Below are positions 11,561 through 22,316 of a stretch of DNA of 64,000 nt, one piece after another. The position numbers and the translations under genes are program-made. The notes below the pieces were generated by a model. It was not told the origin of the DNA. It did no database searches and saw only the letters and a list, made by a program, of their open reading frames with translations. This stretch comes from Talaromyces rugulosus. Taxonomy: Eukaryota; Ascomycota; Eurotiomycetes; Eurotiales; Trichocomaceae. The stretch covers positions 2,108,001 to 2,172,000 of the forward strand of contig NC_049565.1 of the NCBI RefSeq assembly GCF_013368755.1, written 5' to 3'. The first letter of the stretch is position 1, and the number at the start of each line of letters is the position of its first letter.

Positions 11561-13709
11561 TGTCAACAGTCTGCCAGGATTATAGACAAGAGAAAGCAAT
11601 CAGTGGACGCAGTGTGAGAGCGTATCGGGACCAAAGGAACATAAACACGGATGGTACTACTACTAGGTACACGCGACTATATATGCAAGCTGATCACCAC
11701 TTTAATCACGGCGAATCGGAGCATTTGAAGACCGCGCATACGTGCCTGTCATTGTTATCAATAACACGGCGGAGTTCTCCTATATTCAAAGGATTGTTCC
11801 CCGCAGATCGGCCAGTTTCTAAATTAGCGCTTCTATAGTTACATTTGCGCAAGGCAACCAGTGCCAACCACAGCAGACACCAACCCGCTAAGCTTTGATA
11901 AGCTTTTGTTCCTGATTCCTTTTGAATTAGCTTATTTCGGGCCTTGGGCTAGGGTTGCTTCTCTTCGTGCTGGCTAGTCTCTCTCCAGAGAGCTATTTAT
12001 TTTATGGGTAACAACACATCTAGAACGATTATGTTCATTTCCATGGCAACTACATCTGTATACGTGCACCAGCTCTAGTACGGTACACTCCAGTGCTGTG
12101 CGTGCGTGGATGCTGCTAATTCACACTGCATGACCTCGAATAGTTTGTGCCTTGTGGCTGTAATAACCGCAGATCATGCCTTAATCAAGACTGGCTGGAT
12201 TCCATCTTGATTTGAAAACTTCAGCTTATTAGTCCACGTACTATATCCGCTAGCATCAATTCCACTCGATTCGAGTGCTGTGGTCCGGATTGCAACATTT
12301 TGAAGGGTACTAGTCTTGGGAGCTATTACAAGAACGCCTCCATATGCAGTTTAAAAGCCAAGTCTAGGGCATTCTCGTGTGACATTGAGTACAGTTTTGA
12401 ACATTTCATTATGTCTGCAGAACTCCGAACATAACACTGTAATGGTAATTACCGATTATTTAGGGCCAGCGAGTGAGTGAACTGCTCTGGATATTTCTAT
12501 ACATGTGTTTGTGGGGATTCAAAAACTTTTCGTTTCTCCAAGTTGCAAGATTAAGCTTTTTGTACGCTAGTTAAGCATTTGCCTGGCTCCTTGAACCAGC
12601 AAGGTTCAGCTCAACGACCGTGGTACACGTCAAGAAACCCCCTGATATGAGGCTTTTTATCCGCGGTTGGTTTCCGAGAGTCCCGAGAACAGCGGGGTGC
12701 ATGATTTAGGAGCAGTTGAAACTAAGATAAATCCGGAAAAATCCAACAAGAACCAAAATGAGAGCAATAAAATAAAATAAAATAACAAAAAGCCATGGGC
12801 ATAGCGAGTTGCAATTGGTCGCAACCCCGCGCAGCATACGCGGACGGTCAGCGCTGAGGAGAGCTCGGTCGGTACGATACAACGCAACAATACAACATAA
12901 GTGAGCTTTCATTAACATTATTATTTAATGCACTAATCTTGCATGGGCGTCACGTCGACAGTCAATTACTTTTTTCCAGCAATCGTCCATGGAAGAAGAT
13001 GTCACCATTTAGATCTGTTCTAAAGAATTGGCAAGAGCCTGCCGGTTCCGACATAAAGACGCAAACACTAGTGAATTTATACGGCAACAATATTGTTATC
13101 TAGAACTTATGGTGAAATTGTCTCAATATATACTTGGTAATTACTCCATTGTCCACATCAATTGGTTGACGTACATCCATCACTCCAAATTAGGCACTCG
13201 AGAATCGCTCATGACAGTCACTTCGTGAATATTAAACATTACTTTGTTTTTACAAAGCACGAGCTTATGCTACCACGTCAAGCTGATTAGAGGTATGAAA
13301 ATGCCCTGCCAAGAGCTATTCTGTATACATGTGGGTAATTCCCCGTGGATTTCATATGGTACATCTGAAATATCATTGGATGTTCTTTCAAAAGCATAAT
13401 CGACATCATATAAAACAGTGGAATCTTGTGGTCGGCAAAATCAATAAATAGCTAATTCAACGTTATAGGCTGGGACATCAATCCACACTGGAGTTTCCGG
13501 AGGCATCTCGATATAGCCGGCCGAGGTGGAGATCGGCCGATGATAAACCGGCAAGTCACTTACAATGCCGATCGCGATCATATAAAGCATTAATCTTCAA
13601 CCAGTCTGGTTGAAGAAACACTTATACTTCATGTGTATATATATATATATACAATTGACAATACATATCGCTTTATATCCTCCAGAATTAACTATACAGA
13701 ACTATCAAA
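11561..13709. promoter_or_regulatory. Long divergent intergenic region
   Basis: Over 2 kb separates the starts of the GH47 and DUF1445 genes. Both strands were scanned: only short frames without protein character are present (for example 12657-12890 and 13028-13228). Close to the DUF1445 gene are a (TA)n stretch at 13637-13651, about 60 bp before its ATG, and a CGGCCGA direct repeat at 13518-13540. Confidence 0.5.
13518..13540. promoter_or_regulatory. Direct repeat CGGCCGA-N9-CGGCCGA, possible zinc-cluster regulator site
   Basis: Two identical CGGCCGA heptamers start 16 bp apart, about 170 bp before the DUF1445 start codon, and a further CCGG lies at about 13548. Zn2Cys6 proteins commonly bind spaced CGG triplets, so this is a candidate operator. 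No specific regulator can be named. Confidence 0.35.
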
Positions 13710-14609
13710 ATGGGCTCCTTGAGTACACCACCACTGGTGACCGGCCACGATGTTCGCCTTGCAGCACGTAGAAACGACTGCATAGTGCCAACCGCGGGGC
13801 TTGCCCAGGGCTATCTACAAGCAAACATGATCGTCTTACCCTCACGCTATGCCGCCGACTTTCGCAGTCTCTGTGCACGCAATCCTGTTCCCTGCCCACT
13901 CATCGGAGAATCATTGTCTATTGGACAATACGATGCTGTAAAATCCTCTCTATCTTCTTTATCATCATCATCCAAGAATGAGCCCGTATCGGTGATTCAG
14001 ACAAAGGATCTTGATCTCCGTCGAGATGTCGGACGGTATATGGTCTATCGCGACGGCAAACCCACCAAGACCGCCTGTCTCGATATTTGCGACGAATGGA
14101 CCGACGACCATGTTGCTTTCTTGATTGGCTGTTCATACAGTTTTGAAACAGCTTTGCTTAATGCCGGACTCACACCTCCGCATATCAGCGCAAACAGCAA
14201 TGTGCCTATGTACCGAACCACCATCCCGCTGTGTCCAGCGGGCGTCTTCACCGGGTCAACGTATGTGGTCTCACTGAGAGCTTATAACTCAACCGACTTA
14301 GCGAAAGTACGAGATATCACGGCAAAGTACCATGCAACACATGGAGAGCCCATTGCGTGGGGGTGGGATTCGTTAGAAAAACTCGGGATCAAAGACATTG
14401 GCAAACAAGACTGGGGAGATAGTCCGGTTACCCAGGATGGCAGACCCTTGGCAAGCTTAGTTGGATCGGACACGGTGATCCCCGTATTCTGGGGATGTGG
14501 TGTCACACCTCAAGAGGCTGTTATGAGGGCAGGACTAGAAGGCATTTCGATGGGGCATATGCCGGGACACATGTTGCTGTTGGATTGTGTAGATGATGAT
14601 ATTATATAG
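13710..14609 (+). CDS. DUF1445 family protein (putative hydro-lyase / D-glutamate cyclase-like)
   Basis: A single uninterrupted exon encodes 299 residues. The protein carries the family's landmarks in order: PTAGLAQGYLQANMIVLP (about 26-43), RNPVPCPLIG, GRYMVYRDG, VAFLIGCSYSFETALLNAG, NVPMYRTTIP, PAGVFTGSTYVVSLR, and a C-terminal FWGCGVTPQEAVMRAG with a GHMPGHMLLLD ending. Members occur in bacteria, fungi and as the N-terminal part of vertebrate D-glutamate cyclase; fungal members are mostly uncharacterised. The gene is tail-to-tail with a cytochrome P450 (65 bp between stops). No targeting sequence is evident, so a cytosolic or mitochondrial place is open. Confidence 0.88.
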   Translation: MGSLSTPPLVTGHDVRLAARRNDCIVPTAGLAQGYLQANMIVLPSRYAADFRSLCARNPVPCPLIGESLSIGQYDAVKSSLSSLSSSSKNEPVSVIQTKDLDLRRDVGRYMVYRDGKPTKTACLDICDEWTDDHVAFLIGCSYSFETALLNAGLTPPHISANSNVPMYRTTIPLCPAGVFTGSTYVVSLRAYNSTDLAKVRDITAKYHATHGEPIAWGWDSLEKLGIKDIGKQDWGDSPVTQDGRPLASLVGSDTVIPVFWGCGVTPQEAVMRAGLEGISMGHMPGHMLLLDCVDDDII

Positions 14610-14673
14610 AGTCGTGTATGAAATAATTAGTAGCTTAAAAAATGCTTATATTCATCACCAGTAACCTCAATGA

Positions 14674-16437
14674 TCAATAAACGGCCCTTTTGTATACATG
14701 AACCCGGAAATTCTTCGGCTTCACAAACCAATAATTCTCCGTCTCCCATTCTTTACTTGCCGATGTAAACTCAAAATCAAAATCCCGAACAAGCACTGGG
14801 ATCACCTTGGCCATCTCCAGTGCAGATATGTGTCTTCCAATGCAAGTACGGGCACCGAGTCCGAACTAGCCAGGGTTTCATCAGATATACATTCCACAAG
14901 TGATAATATCATTGATGGTTACGGATATGACTTACCGGCATCGACATTTCATTCATTATACGAAGTTTAGCCTCATCTTCATCGAGCCACCTTTCAGGCA
15001 CAAACTCGTTCGGGTTAGTGAAAATGTTTGGGTCGTGGTGCACAACCCAGCTGTTTGTGCCAACAATAGTGCCACCCGGAAAATGAAGTCCTTCTAGTTC
15101 GACACCACCTTCTGGGACCACACGCCAAAGAGGCAAGCCTGTAGCAGAATGCATGCGCAGTGATTCTTTAATAACCGCTTGTAAGTACGGCAACCCTTGA
15201 CTTTGCTGAAAGGTAATTGTTTCATAATTGTGACTTTCCCCAGGGCCACCATTGCGTGTGGCATTATCAATTTCAAGCCGCAATTTCTGTAACACACGTG
15301 GATTCTTCATAAGTAGATAGATGGTTGCCGACAGGCTTATAGCAGTTGTATCAAACCCGGCAATCACATTGCTCTGCGCCATCATAAACAAGTGGTGATC
15401 ACCCACTTTGTCTGGATCTTGTCGGTGCGCCCGGATCATCTTGGTCATGAACGGTTCTTGGGATAGCTCCAAGTCGACTTTTTGTTCTTTGTGCTTGGTA
15501 ATCTTTGTAAGGGCAAATTGGCGAACAAAGTTACGGCCATTGGACCCGGAGCCACCAAGATGACTCGTGATTTTGTAGAGTAATGGATGCCATTCTGAAT
15601 ATATCCCTGCTAGCGTTGAGTATCCAGAAATCGAGCCAACGGACTTTATAGCGTCTTCGATATCTTCACCGCTATCGAGGAAGCCTACAATAAAACATCA
15701 GTATAGGAATTCAGGATACATAGCATCAACCTCGGCAAAACATACCAAAGCGCTCTCCATAGGTAATACATCCGATAACGTCAAAAGCATAGCATTGAAA
15801 CCAATAAACCAAATCTATATCTTCTCTTCCCTCGCCTTGCGCAAACTCATCGAGTCTGTTAATGAACAGATCCACGCATCGCTCGACAAACGGTTCGTAG
15901 CTAACTAGCGAGCTCAGCGAGAACATCGCTGCAAAGCGCTTCTTTGTTTCCGCTACATTCAGTTATCAGCTGTTTAACTTATAGTATACATCAAGTGATG
16001 TATTACAGATAGATCCAAAATATACCATGTCGTTTCATATTCCTATCAGGGAACAGCGTCCACTGACTTGGGTCAGGATGCGCCCATCCATCATACCAAT
16101 CCGACTTGGCAAACTTGGAACCAGGCGCATATATCTTCCTCATAGATTCAGAACCCGTACAACTATACCAGTTTGGCGCAAGCCGAACCACTGCGCTGTC
16201 ATACTTGTCGTGCAAGTTGATATTGTCCCACTCGAAATGGCCTCGCCAGACCCGGTAGAAATACCAAGCTCGCGAAAACCGAGCCCAGAAGGGACCTGGC
16301 ACACGGCGCAGAGGCGATGCCCACTTTTGATAGACGAAAAACAGCAACCGAACTGCTAGAAGGATGGTGGTTATTTGTAGCCAGGCGTACATGTTGGGAG
16401 CTTTCGATCTGGGGTGGGAAATGCTCAACCTGGTCAT
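14674..16437 (-). CDS. Cytochrome P450 monooxygenase (pisatin demethylase-like)
   Basis: There are four exons, 16437..16026, 15952..15746, 15684..14936 and 14865..14674 (519 residues), with introns of 73, 61 and 70 bp. An N-terminal membrane anchor (WLQITTILLAVRLLFFVY) is followed by the Pro-rich hinge RRVPGPFWARFSRAW. All core P450 motifs are present: I-helix AGFDTTA, K-helix ESLR, FVPERW, and the heme loop FGLGARTCIG with the axial Cys at about residue 464. The heme loop lies at the very start of the last exon. The overall look is that of the fungal pisatin demethylase/benzoate hydroxylase-like group, ER-bound and fed by NADPH-P450 reductase. The substrate is unknown. There is no polyketide or peptide synthase nearby, so nothing ties it to a secondary-metabolite cluster. 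Confidence 0.92.
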
Positions 16438-16898
16438 GTCCTCTTCCTATATGATTTCTCAGTCAAAGTAAAAGCCGATGGTGACTGCCGTCATATGTGT
16501 GACAGAAACAACCTTTGGGTCCGTTCATTGTTCAAGCCTATCACCGTTGATCCATCTCCTTCCGACCCCGCGAACTAACATCACATCCGGGGTCATACTT
16601 TACGGAACGCAATAAAGCTTTTTTTAAGCCGGCTGTTTTGCGAGGTTAAAAAATCCAGCTGATTAGCTGTTGAACATTAAGTAGAAAGTTTTTATGATCC
16701 TAGTTGTTATCCATTGTCTTTTCTCTTATAAAACAGCCGGTTTGAATTTGGTTTACTTTATTCTACTTTCCTTTTTAATGGCGCATAGCGCCCCCAAGGT
16801 TGTAATTGGAGAATAAAATAGATCGGGTACTAATAAAACACAAAGAAGTATGATCCTAGAAGAACAAAGAGAAAACAGAGTACTATGATATAATTCAA
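16438..16898. other. Intergenic region with a short inverted repeat
   Basis: No gene is visible. Two 14-base arms, AAGCCGGCTGTTTT near 16631 and its inverse AAAACAGCCGGTTT near 16732, differ at one base and enclose about 90 bp. Confidence 0.5.
16631..16745. repeat. Imperfect inverted repeat, about 115 bp end to end
   Basis: The arms match at 13 of 14 bases with AT-rich DNA between. This could be a small MITE remnant or a pair of regulator sites; no target-site duplication was established. Confidence 0.4.
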
Positions 16899-17416
16899 CT
16901 ATGAAGGCTGCCACTTGGCGACGCTTGTGCACATCCATGCGTCTGGAAGAGTGGGATCTTTTTTTTTCTGTACCGAAACTCGGCAATTAGCATAATTTTC
17001 TTCCATATACGGATAAAATGTGCAAAAAATCAGGATCAGTAAAAGTTCAGTACATACCGGTGTATAGCAGCACCAGACATCGGCTGCATACTTGCATTCC
17101 ACATTCTGGTTTGGAGGGACTGCCGTGCCTATATTAATCAAAAGCTCGCGTTAGCCTATGCGTCTTTCAACGAAAATAGAGAGAGAGAGGGGGGGGGAGG
17201 AATGAACTGACAATTGGCCGCCTCTATAAGCTTCCCCTCGTCGAAAGTCCGATCAATTTCTTTCTCGTCACAGCAGTATGCCTGTTGCGGAAGACCCGAG
17301 CCATCGGCTGCGAGTGAGCAATGCCATGGGCCTAATTTTGGCGCGGGTTTGCTTTGAGCATGGCTTGAGGTTATGGCGAGAAGGAGGCCTGTGAGGAGTG
17401 TGGTTCGGAAGTACAT
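16899..17416 (-). CDS. Small secreted eight-cysteine protein
   Basis: There are three exons, 17416..17212, 17128..17058 and 16967..16899, giving 114 residues; introns are 83 and 90 bp. The first 20 residues form a signal peptide (YFRTTLLTGLLLAITSSHA, cleavage after the second Ala). The mature part has exactly eight cysteines in the order C-x14-CC-x19-C-x10-C-x7-CC-x15-C, the C-CC-C-C-CC-C arrangement of hydrophobins, but it is charged and polar rather than strongly hydrophobic. It could be an atypical hydrophobin, a small wall protein or an effector-like secreted protein. The first intron has a long G/purine tract on the plus strand (17180-17199). Homology cannot be named from the sequence alone. 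Confidence 0.75.
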
Positions 17417-17744
17417 TTTTGAAAGACTTTTCTTTTTACAGGTATGACAAGGGAAAAGAAAATTGTCTATCAAGTTAAAAATAAAATTGGAAGATTGATA
17501 TCGAGAAAGCAACGGCCGTTTAATATCAATTTTTATTTCCTTTCTATCCCTTGTTCGCGTTAACGCGTGATTAGATTATATAGTTAGAATGTGGATTTTT
17601 CTTGCTATGTTTCGGACCAGCCCTGTCTGCCCCCGTAATCACTCAAGGGGGAGAAAGGAGCGCCACAAAATAAAAGAAAACGAAAGAAAAAAAGGAAGAA
17701 AAAGAAAAGAAAACGGGATGAGGTATCAAAGTCATCATGTACTC
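17417..17744. other. Short intergenic gap with A/G-rich tract
   Basis: Between the small secreted protein's start and the glycosyltransferase's stop. A purine-rich tract runs from about 17660 to 17715 on the plus strand. No gene is seen. Confidence 0.45.
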
Positions 17745-20700
17745 TTATCGTAAATCATTAGTCGTGTCCTCACGCTTCTCACGCCTCTGCCGTTCATATT
17801 CCAACTCTGCCAAACTCTGTCGCTTGACGTACTCCATCACCATGTCTAATTCGGATTTATCTCGCTGGAGGTTTTCGATATAGCTCGCTTGAGACTGTGC
17901 TAGCGCAGCTTGCAAATCAGGATCCGCAGTGGCGTCGGCCTCCGTTGCGCGTGGCGGCAATGCTGGAGGTTGAGGTCGCTTTTCCACCTGATCGAACCCA
18001 TCTGCCGCAGAAGGAGATTTGATGTGCGAGCTGCTTTCTGAAGGGGAATCTAACATTGACTTTTCGTTTTCTGCTAGCACTCGTCTAGCTTCGCGGATAC
18101 TGGCATCTAAAGCGCGTTCGTATGCTCGTTGTTCTTCCTCGCCTCCATCCTCGGCAGCCTGCAATTCAACCATGCTCGCCCGCAGTGCTCGTTCAATCAT
18201 TTGGTCCTCTGTGGCGTCTCCATTGGATGTTTCGTGCACTGAGTGCAGAATTGCCTCTTCATACGCAGGCGGGAGGGCCGCTGAGCTGGGTTTCGCCAAC
18301 CGCGACGGTGAAGAATTGGCACGACCGCGGAACAAGCCGCTCAGTGCTTGTCGGCGCCGGGCTCTATCTGCTGCTGTTCGTCCTGTTTCTTGGCCTTTGT
18401 CTACTTCTCTGGGCTGCATTTCTGCTGACGCTGATTCCGACACCGTTGTCGTGGCTCGCGGACCAGCAGTACGGTCATTAAACTTGCTTTGACTGTGCCG
18501 TGCAGTTTTCTTCTTCACAAACTCGGTTTCGAAATATTTCCAGTTTCGGAAAACACTTTCCCTCTCTTCAACAGTAGAAGAGGCTGCGTCACACACTCCT
18601 TGAGCGCATCGTGAAGCCATGATGTAGTTTTCTACACTCTCGCCAAACCGCTTTTGGACTTCCTTGTAGATGCCGCTCAACGTGTAGCCAGTCAATCCCC
18701 AAATACCTTGAAAAATGTGTCAGAATTATCTTTCCCTTAGTGCAGATAGTATTCTAGGGAACATACCACTGGCCGGCTTTAGTATTAAGCCACCTATTCC
18801 TTTGCTGAAACCTTTAATGGCCCCCGCAGCGCCCTCTTTCTTCGCACCCTGCATTGGCTGTGTCGCGAGACCGGAAATTCCATCGTAAAATCCGTATCCG
18901 AATTGCTATATCATTTGAGCATCTACACATACCAGTAATCAAATGAAGAAAAACTTACCCTCCCAGCTGCCTTTATTCCGCTTTTAAAACCTGTCACCTT
19001 GGGTGATTCACGCACAGTATCATCGTTGTACATCAAAGGCGCATTGTGGAAACCCTTGGCTACAGCCATGGTAAAATCAGCAGGGGCTCTGAAGCCCATA
19101 TTGAAGACTTTTGCCGCCGACTTTCCGGCAGAGATAACCGAATCCATATCCATTTTCTGGGCCGGACGTGTTTCGGTCGTGGCGGTCGTGGCGGCCGTGT
19201 TACTAGTGGCAGTTGTACAAGTACTGGGTGTTTGCGAACTCGTCGTCATCGATCGACCACGCAAAGACGTTTTCTCAGATGTTTTGTCAGAAGCGTCTGA
19301 GCCTTTCCGTGACGCACCCAACGTGGACCGTTGAATGACCTGGGAGCTAGATTCAGCGACCAACTTTGTGGACTTCTCATCTTCCACGACTTCTTCGGTA
19401 TTTGAAGCAGGGGAGGCTGCTCGACTGTTGCGCTTGCTACTACTTTTGGGAGTTCCAGGGCGGGGATTCCCTAAGTTGAAACCACGTTTGATATCGTGCG
19501 ATAGATCTGCGAAGCCCATAATGAGCCCTTCAATGTTACCGAGCAGAGCCACACCTCCTCCGATGACCGGGTCACCCGGGTCAGCTTCAGTCATATACTC
19601 TTTCGGTCGGTATCTATATCAAAGTTAGAATCAAGTACAATGGAGCATAAAAGGGGCTCGACTCTTACAGCTTTACATCTTCCAACTCAACAAGACCCTC
19701 TGTGTTAAGGACATTGAAAGCCAGAGCGCTCAGTTTAATTCTGGTCCGTTTGAGGCGAAACACGGCAACTCGGTCAGGGGCTAACGAGCAACGCATCACG
19801 TCAGTCTTCAGCTGTCGCTGGAATGACAGGGCGCCCTCTTCAGTTCCTTGCTCGCCTCTAATCTTAGCACCCAACTCTGCTGCCTTTTCCAATGTCGTCG
19901 GCTCCAAGGCCATGTTGATGGCAGCAGCTAGTTTTTCGGCGTTCAGTTGCTTGTATGGAATGGGATCAGGCCCTGCACCTGCTTTAGCAATCATTGCGCC
20001 CCAGAACGGTTGATCACCAAAAAAGGGAATGACTGCAGTGGGACGACCCAAGGCTATACCAGCGGCAGTTGTACCGGCTCCTCCATGGTGAACAACACAC
20101 GAAACACGCTGGAACAACCAGTCATGAGGACAGTTCCCGATCATGTAAACGCTTTCGGGTATACCAAGCTCTTCAGCACCAAGACCGCCCCATCCTTTCG
20201 ACACCAGGGCCCTCTGACCAGTAAGACGGACGGTATCAAAAATCATCCGTGTCATCTCGTTCGGGTCATCGACTACAATGGATCCAAATCCGATGTATAT
20301 TGGTGGTGGCCCGGCATTAAGGAATTCTTCCAAGTCTGCTGGAGGAGTGTAGTCGGAAGCAAGAGACAGGAAGTAGAACCCAGATATGTCAATGTGGTCG
20401 CTCCAGTCATTTGGCTTGGGAATCAGCGCGGGGGACCTAAAGGGATTAGTATACACTGGAAGCTAGACACCCAGGGCTCACACGTACCAGCAATATGTGT
20501 ACGGAACCCGCATGCGCGGAATCATTGAAGGCGCCCACAGAATACTAATCGGCTCCAATCCCAAGCTTTTCTCGCGGAATCGATTGATGATATCACCCAA
20601 TCCTTGCCAAGTCAACATCTCCACCAGAGCGTAAGTCACGTAATTGCTGATACCGACATCGGCATTCGACCGACTGATGCTAGCGAGGGGATGCGGAAAG

Positions 20701-21650
20701 GCCTGCGTAGGTGACCACGGCATGCTATATTCACGTAAATCAGCACACTTTACTTCAAATTTCTAGACGACGAATAACAACATACGTGAACATCATGTGC
20801 AAGGGAATTCCTAGTTTCTCAGCGCAATGAATATGAGCAAAGCTAGGCGGGTTGGCAATGATTGCGTCTGCAACAAACGGCGGCGACGCGCCATGGAAAT
20901 TGCGTAGATCGACATCTGCGTCGGAGACGGGCACGCCAGTACCATCTCCCGCTTCAAAGCATGACCTCCAGCAGCCGGAAATAATTTCTGCAATTTCGAA
21001 ACGACGTTGGCGAATATCACCGCTTTTGAGGGCGTCCATTCCGGGCATGAGGCCGGGGTTTTTGACCATGAAAGCCATCAACTTTGCCGGATCGCCACCA
21101 ATGCTGAAGAACTCAAGCCCATTTTCCCGCACAAACTGTTCAAAAACCGGATGCGTCGCAAGGCGTACTCTATGACCATGAACACGTTTGAGAACCTGGC
21201 CCAACGCAATGAACGGCTGGACATCGCCCCGGGACCCAACCACATGTATGACGATATTCAGGCGCGGCAGTCTCTGATCGCGTTCTCTTTCCAACGACAG
21301 GGGAACATATGGCGGCGGTTCCTCGTGTTTGGGGCATTTAAGGGCTGGGAGTTTGAAGATAGAGTGCAGCCACGGGGTACGCTCGTTGATGTCGACGCTG
21401 ACTCGTCCGTCGGCTGGAACAGGGTTTGTCAGAACACAGTCGCATAAGAGAGAGAACAAACACGATACTCACCAGTAATGGCTGCTTGTGTATTCAGACC
21501 GGCTCCGGTCAGGTCCATTTGCCCGTACACATTGCTGAACGCGGGGCGAGGCACTTCGCCGATAGAGAGGTCGTCTTGTGTGGGCTGGCGAGACAATTCA
21601 TCGTCTGGCGCCCCCTCGGGATGCAGCCCCGATGAGTTTTGTGCAGCCAT
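17745..21650 (-). CDS. UDP-sugar (sterol-type) glycosyltransferase with ubiquitin-linked C-terminal region
   Basis: There are seven exons: 21650..21473, 21413..20786, 20724..20488, 20436..19669, 19613..18959, 18905..18767 and 18706..17745 (1188 residues). The N-terminal half is a GT-B enzyme: VGSRGDVQPFIALGQVL starts the acceptor domain (GT28-like, about residues 105-250), and HHGGAGTTAAGIALGRPT with PFFGDQPFWG forms the nucleotide-sugar pocket (about 450-490). These resemble fungal sterol 3-beta-glucosyltransferases, but no PH/GRAM domains precede the catalytic part. A Ser/Thr-rich linker and a Gly-rich membrane-like segment (about 740-880) follow. The tail has a PPAY motif (PPxY type) and three UIM-like helices (ERALRASMVE, ERALDASIRE, QAALAQSQAS). 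The first ATG is 21650; upstream only TTG is in frame. Confidence 0.9.
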
Positions 21651-22316
21651 GAAGATATTCGGCTGTTCAAGAGGAGATATTTTAGTCAATCATGTCTAGC
21701 TCGTTCCTATCGAGATAAGCGTGGAGGGGCAAGAAAAGAGCAGATTAATAGCACCCAAAAAAAAGAAGGGTTCCTCACGTGCAAGCTGCCAAGAACGAAT
21801 AAATAAATCCTCTGTGGCTGAGCAGGGGCGATTGCAGCTGCAGATTATTGATGGGCCGTTTCACTTTCTACTCGTGGCTTCTAGTCGATAAGAGGAGTCG
21901 CCAGAGCAAAACAAGAGCTATGACGGCATCGCCGATCCGACACCGTGAATTCGGCCAATCGCTGCTGCTGGGCGGGGACTGTCAGAACTATCAGTCTTGG
22001 TAATAATAAATTAATCTTATTGTGTTTAGCTGCGAATTTTAGGCAGATTCATTATTTTCCTAGTGTTGGTCTTGGTGGCTATTCCCCAGTCTGGAACATT
22101 CCGAGAATAAGGTCTAGGGAATGACTGGTCTAAATCTAGTTGAGATAGTTACGATATCTGTCTGAGAAGACAAAAAAGATCTTGGTGTTCATTGTCGCTA
22201 ATTGAATTATTTATATGTGCAAGAAGGGTCTATACAACATGCCCGCAATAACTCTCGTAAGAGTACTAATACTCTGGACATTTATGCAAGCGCCGATATA
22301 AAAACAAGGATATCTA
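21651..22316. other. Intergenic, no gene seen
   Basis: Upstream of the glycosyltransferase and downstream of the arabinitol dehydrogenase. No reading frame or repeat stands out. Confidence 0.5.

Noticed and set aside
16899..17416. Calling the small secreted protein a hydrophobin
   Set aside because: The Cys order fits, but the first spacing (14) is long and the chain is too polar, so only a hydrophobin-like pattern is stated.
13710..17416. Secondary-metabolite cluster around the P450
   Set aside because: No polyketide synthase, peptide synthetase, terpene synthase or prenyltransferase lies nearby.
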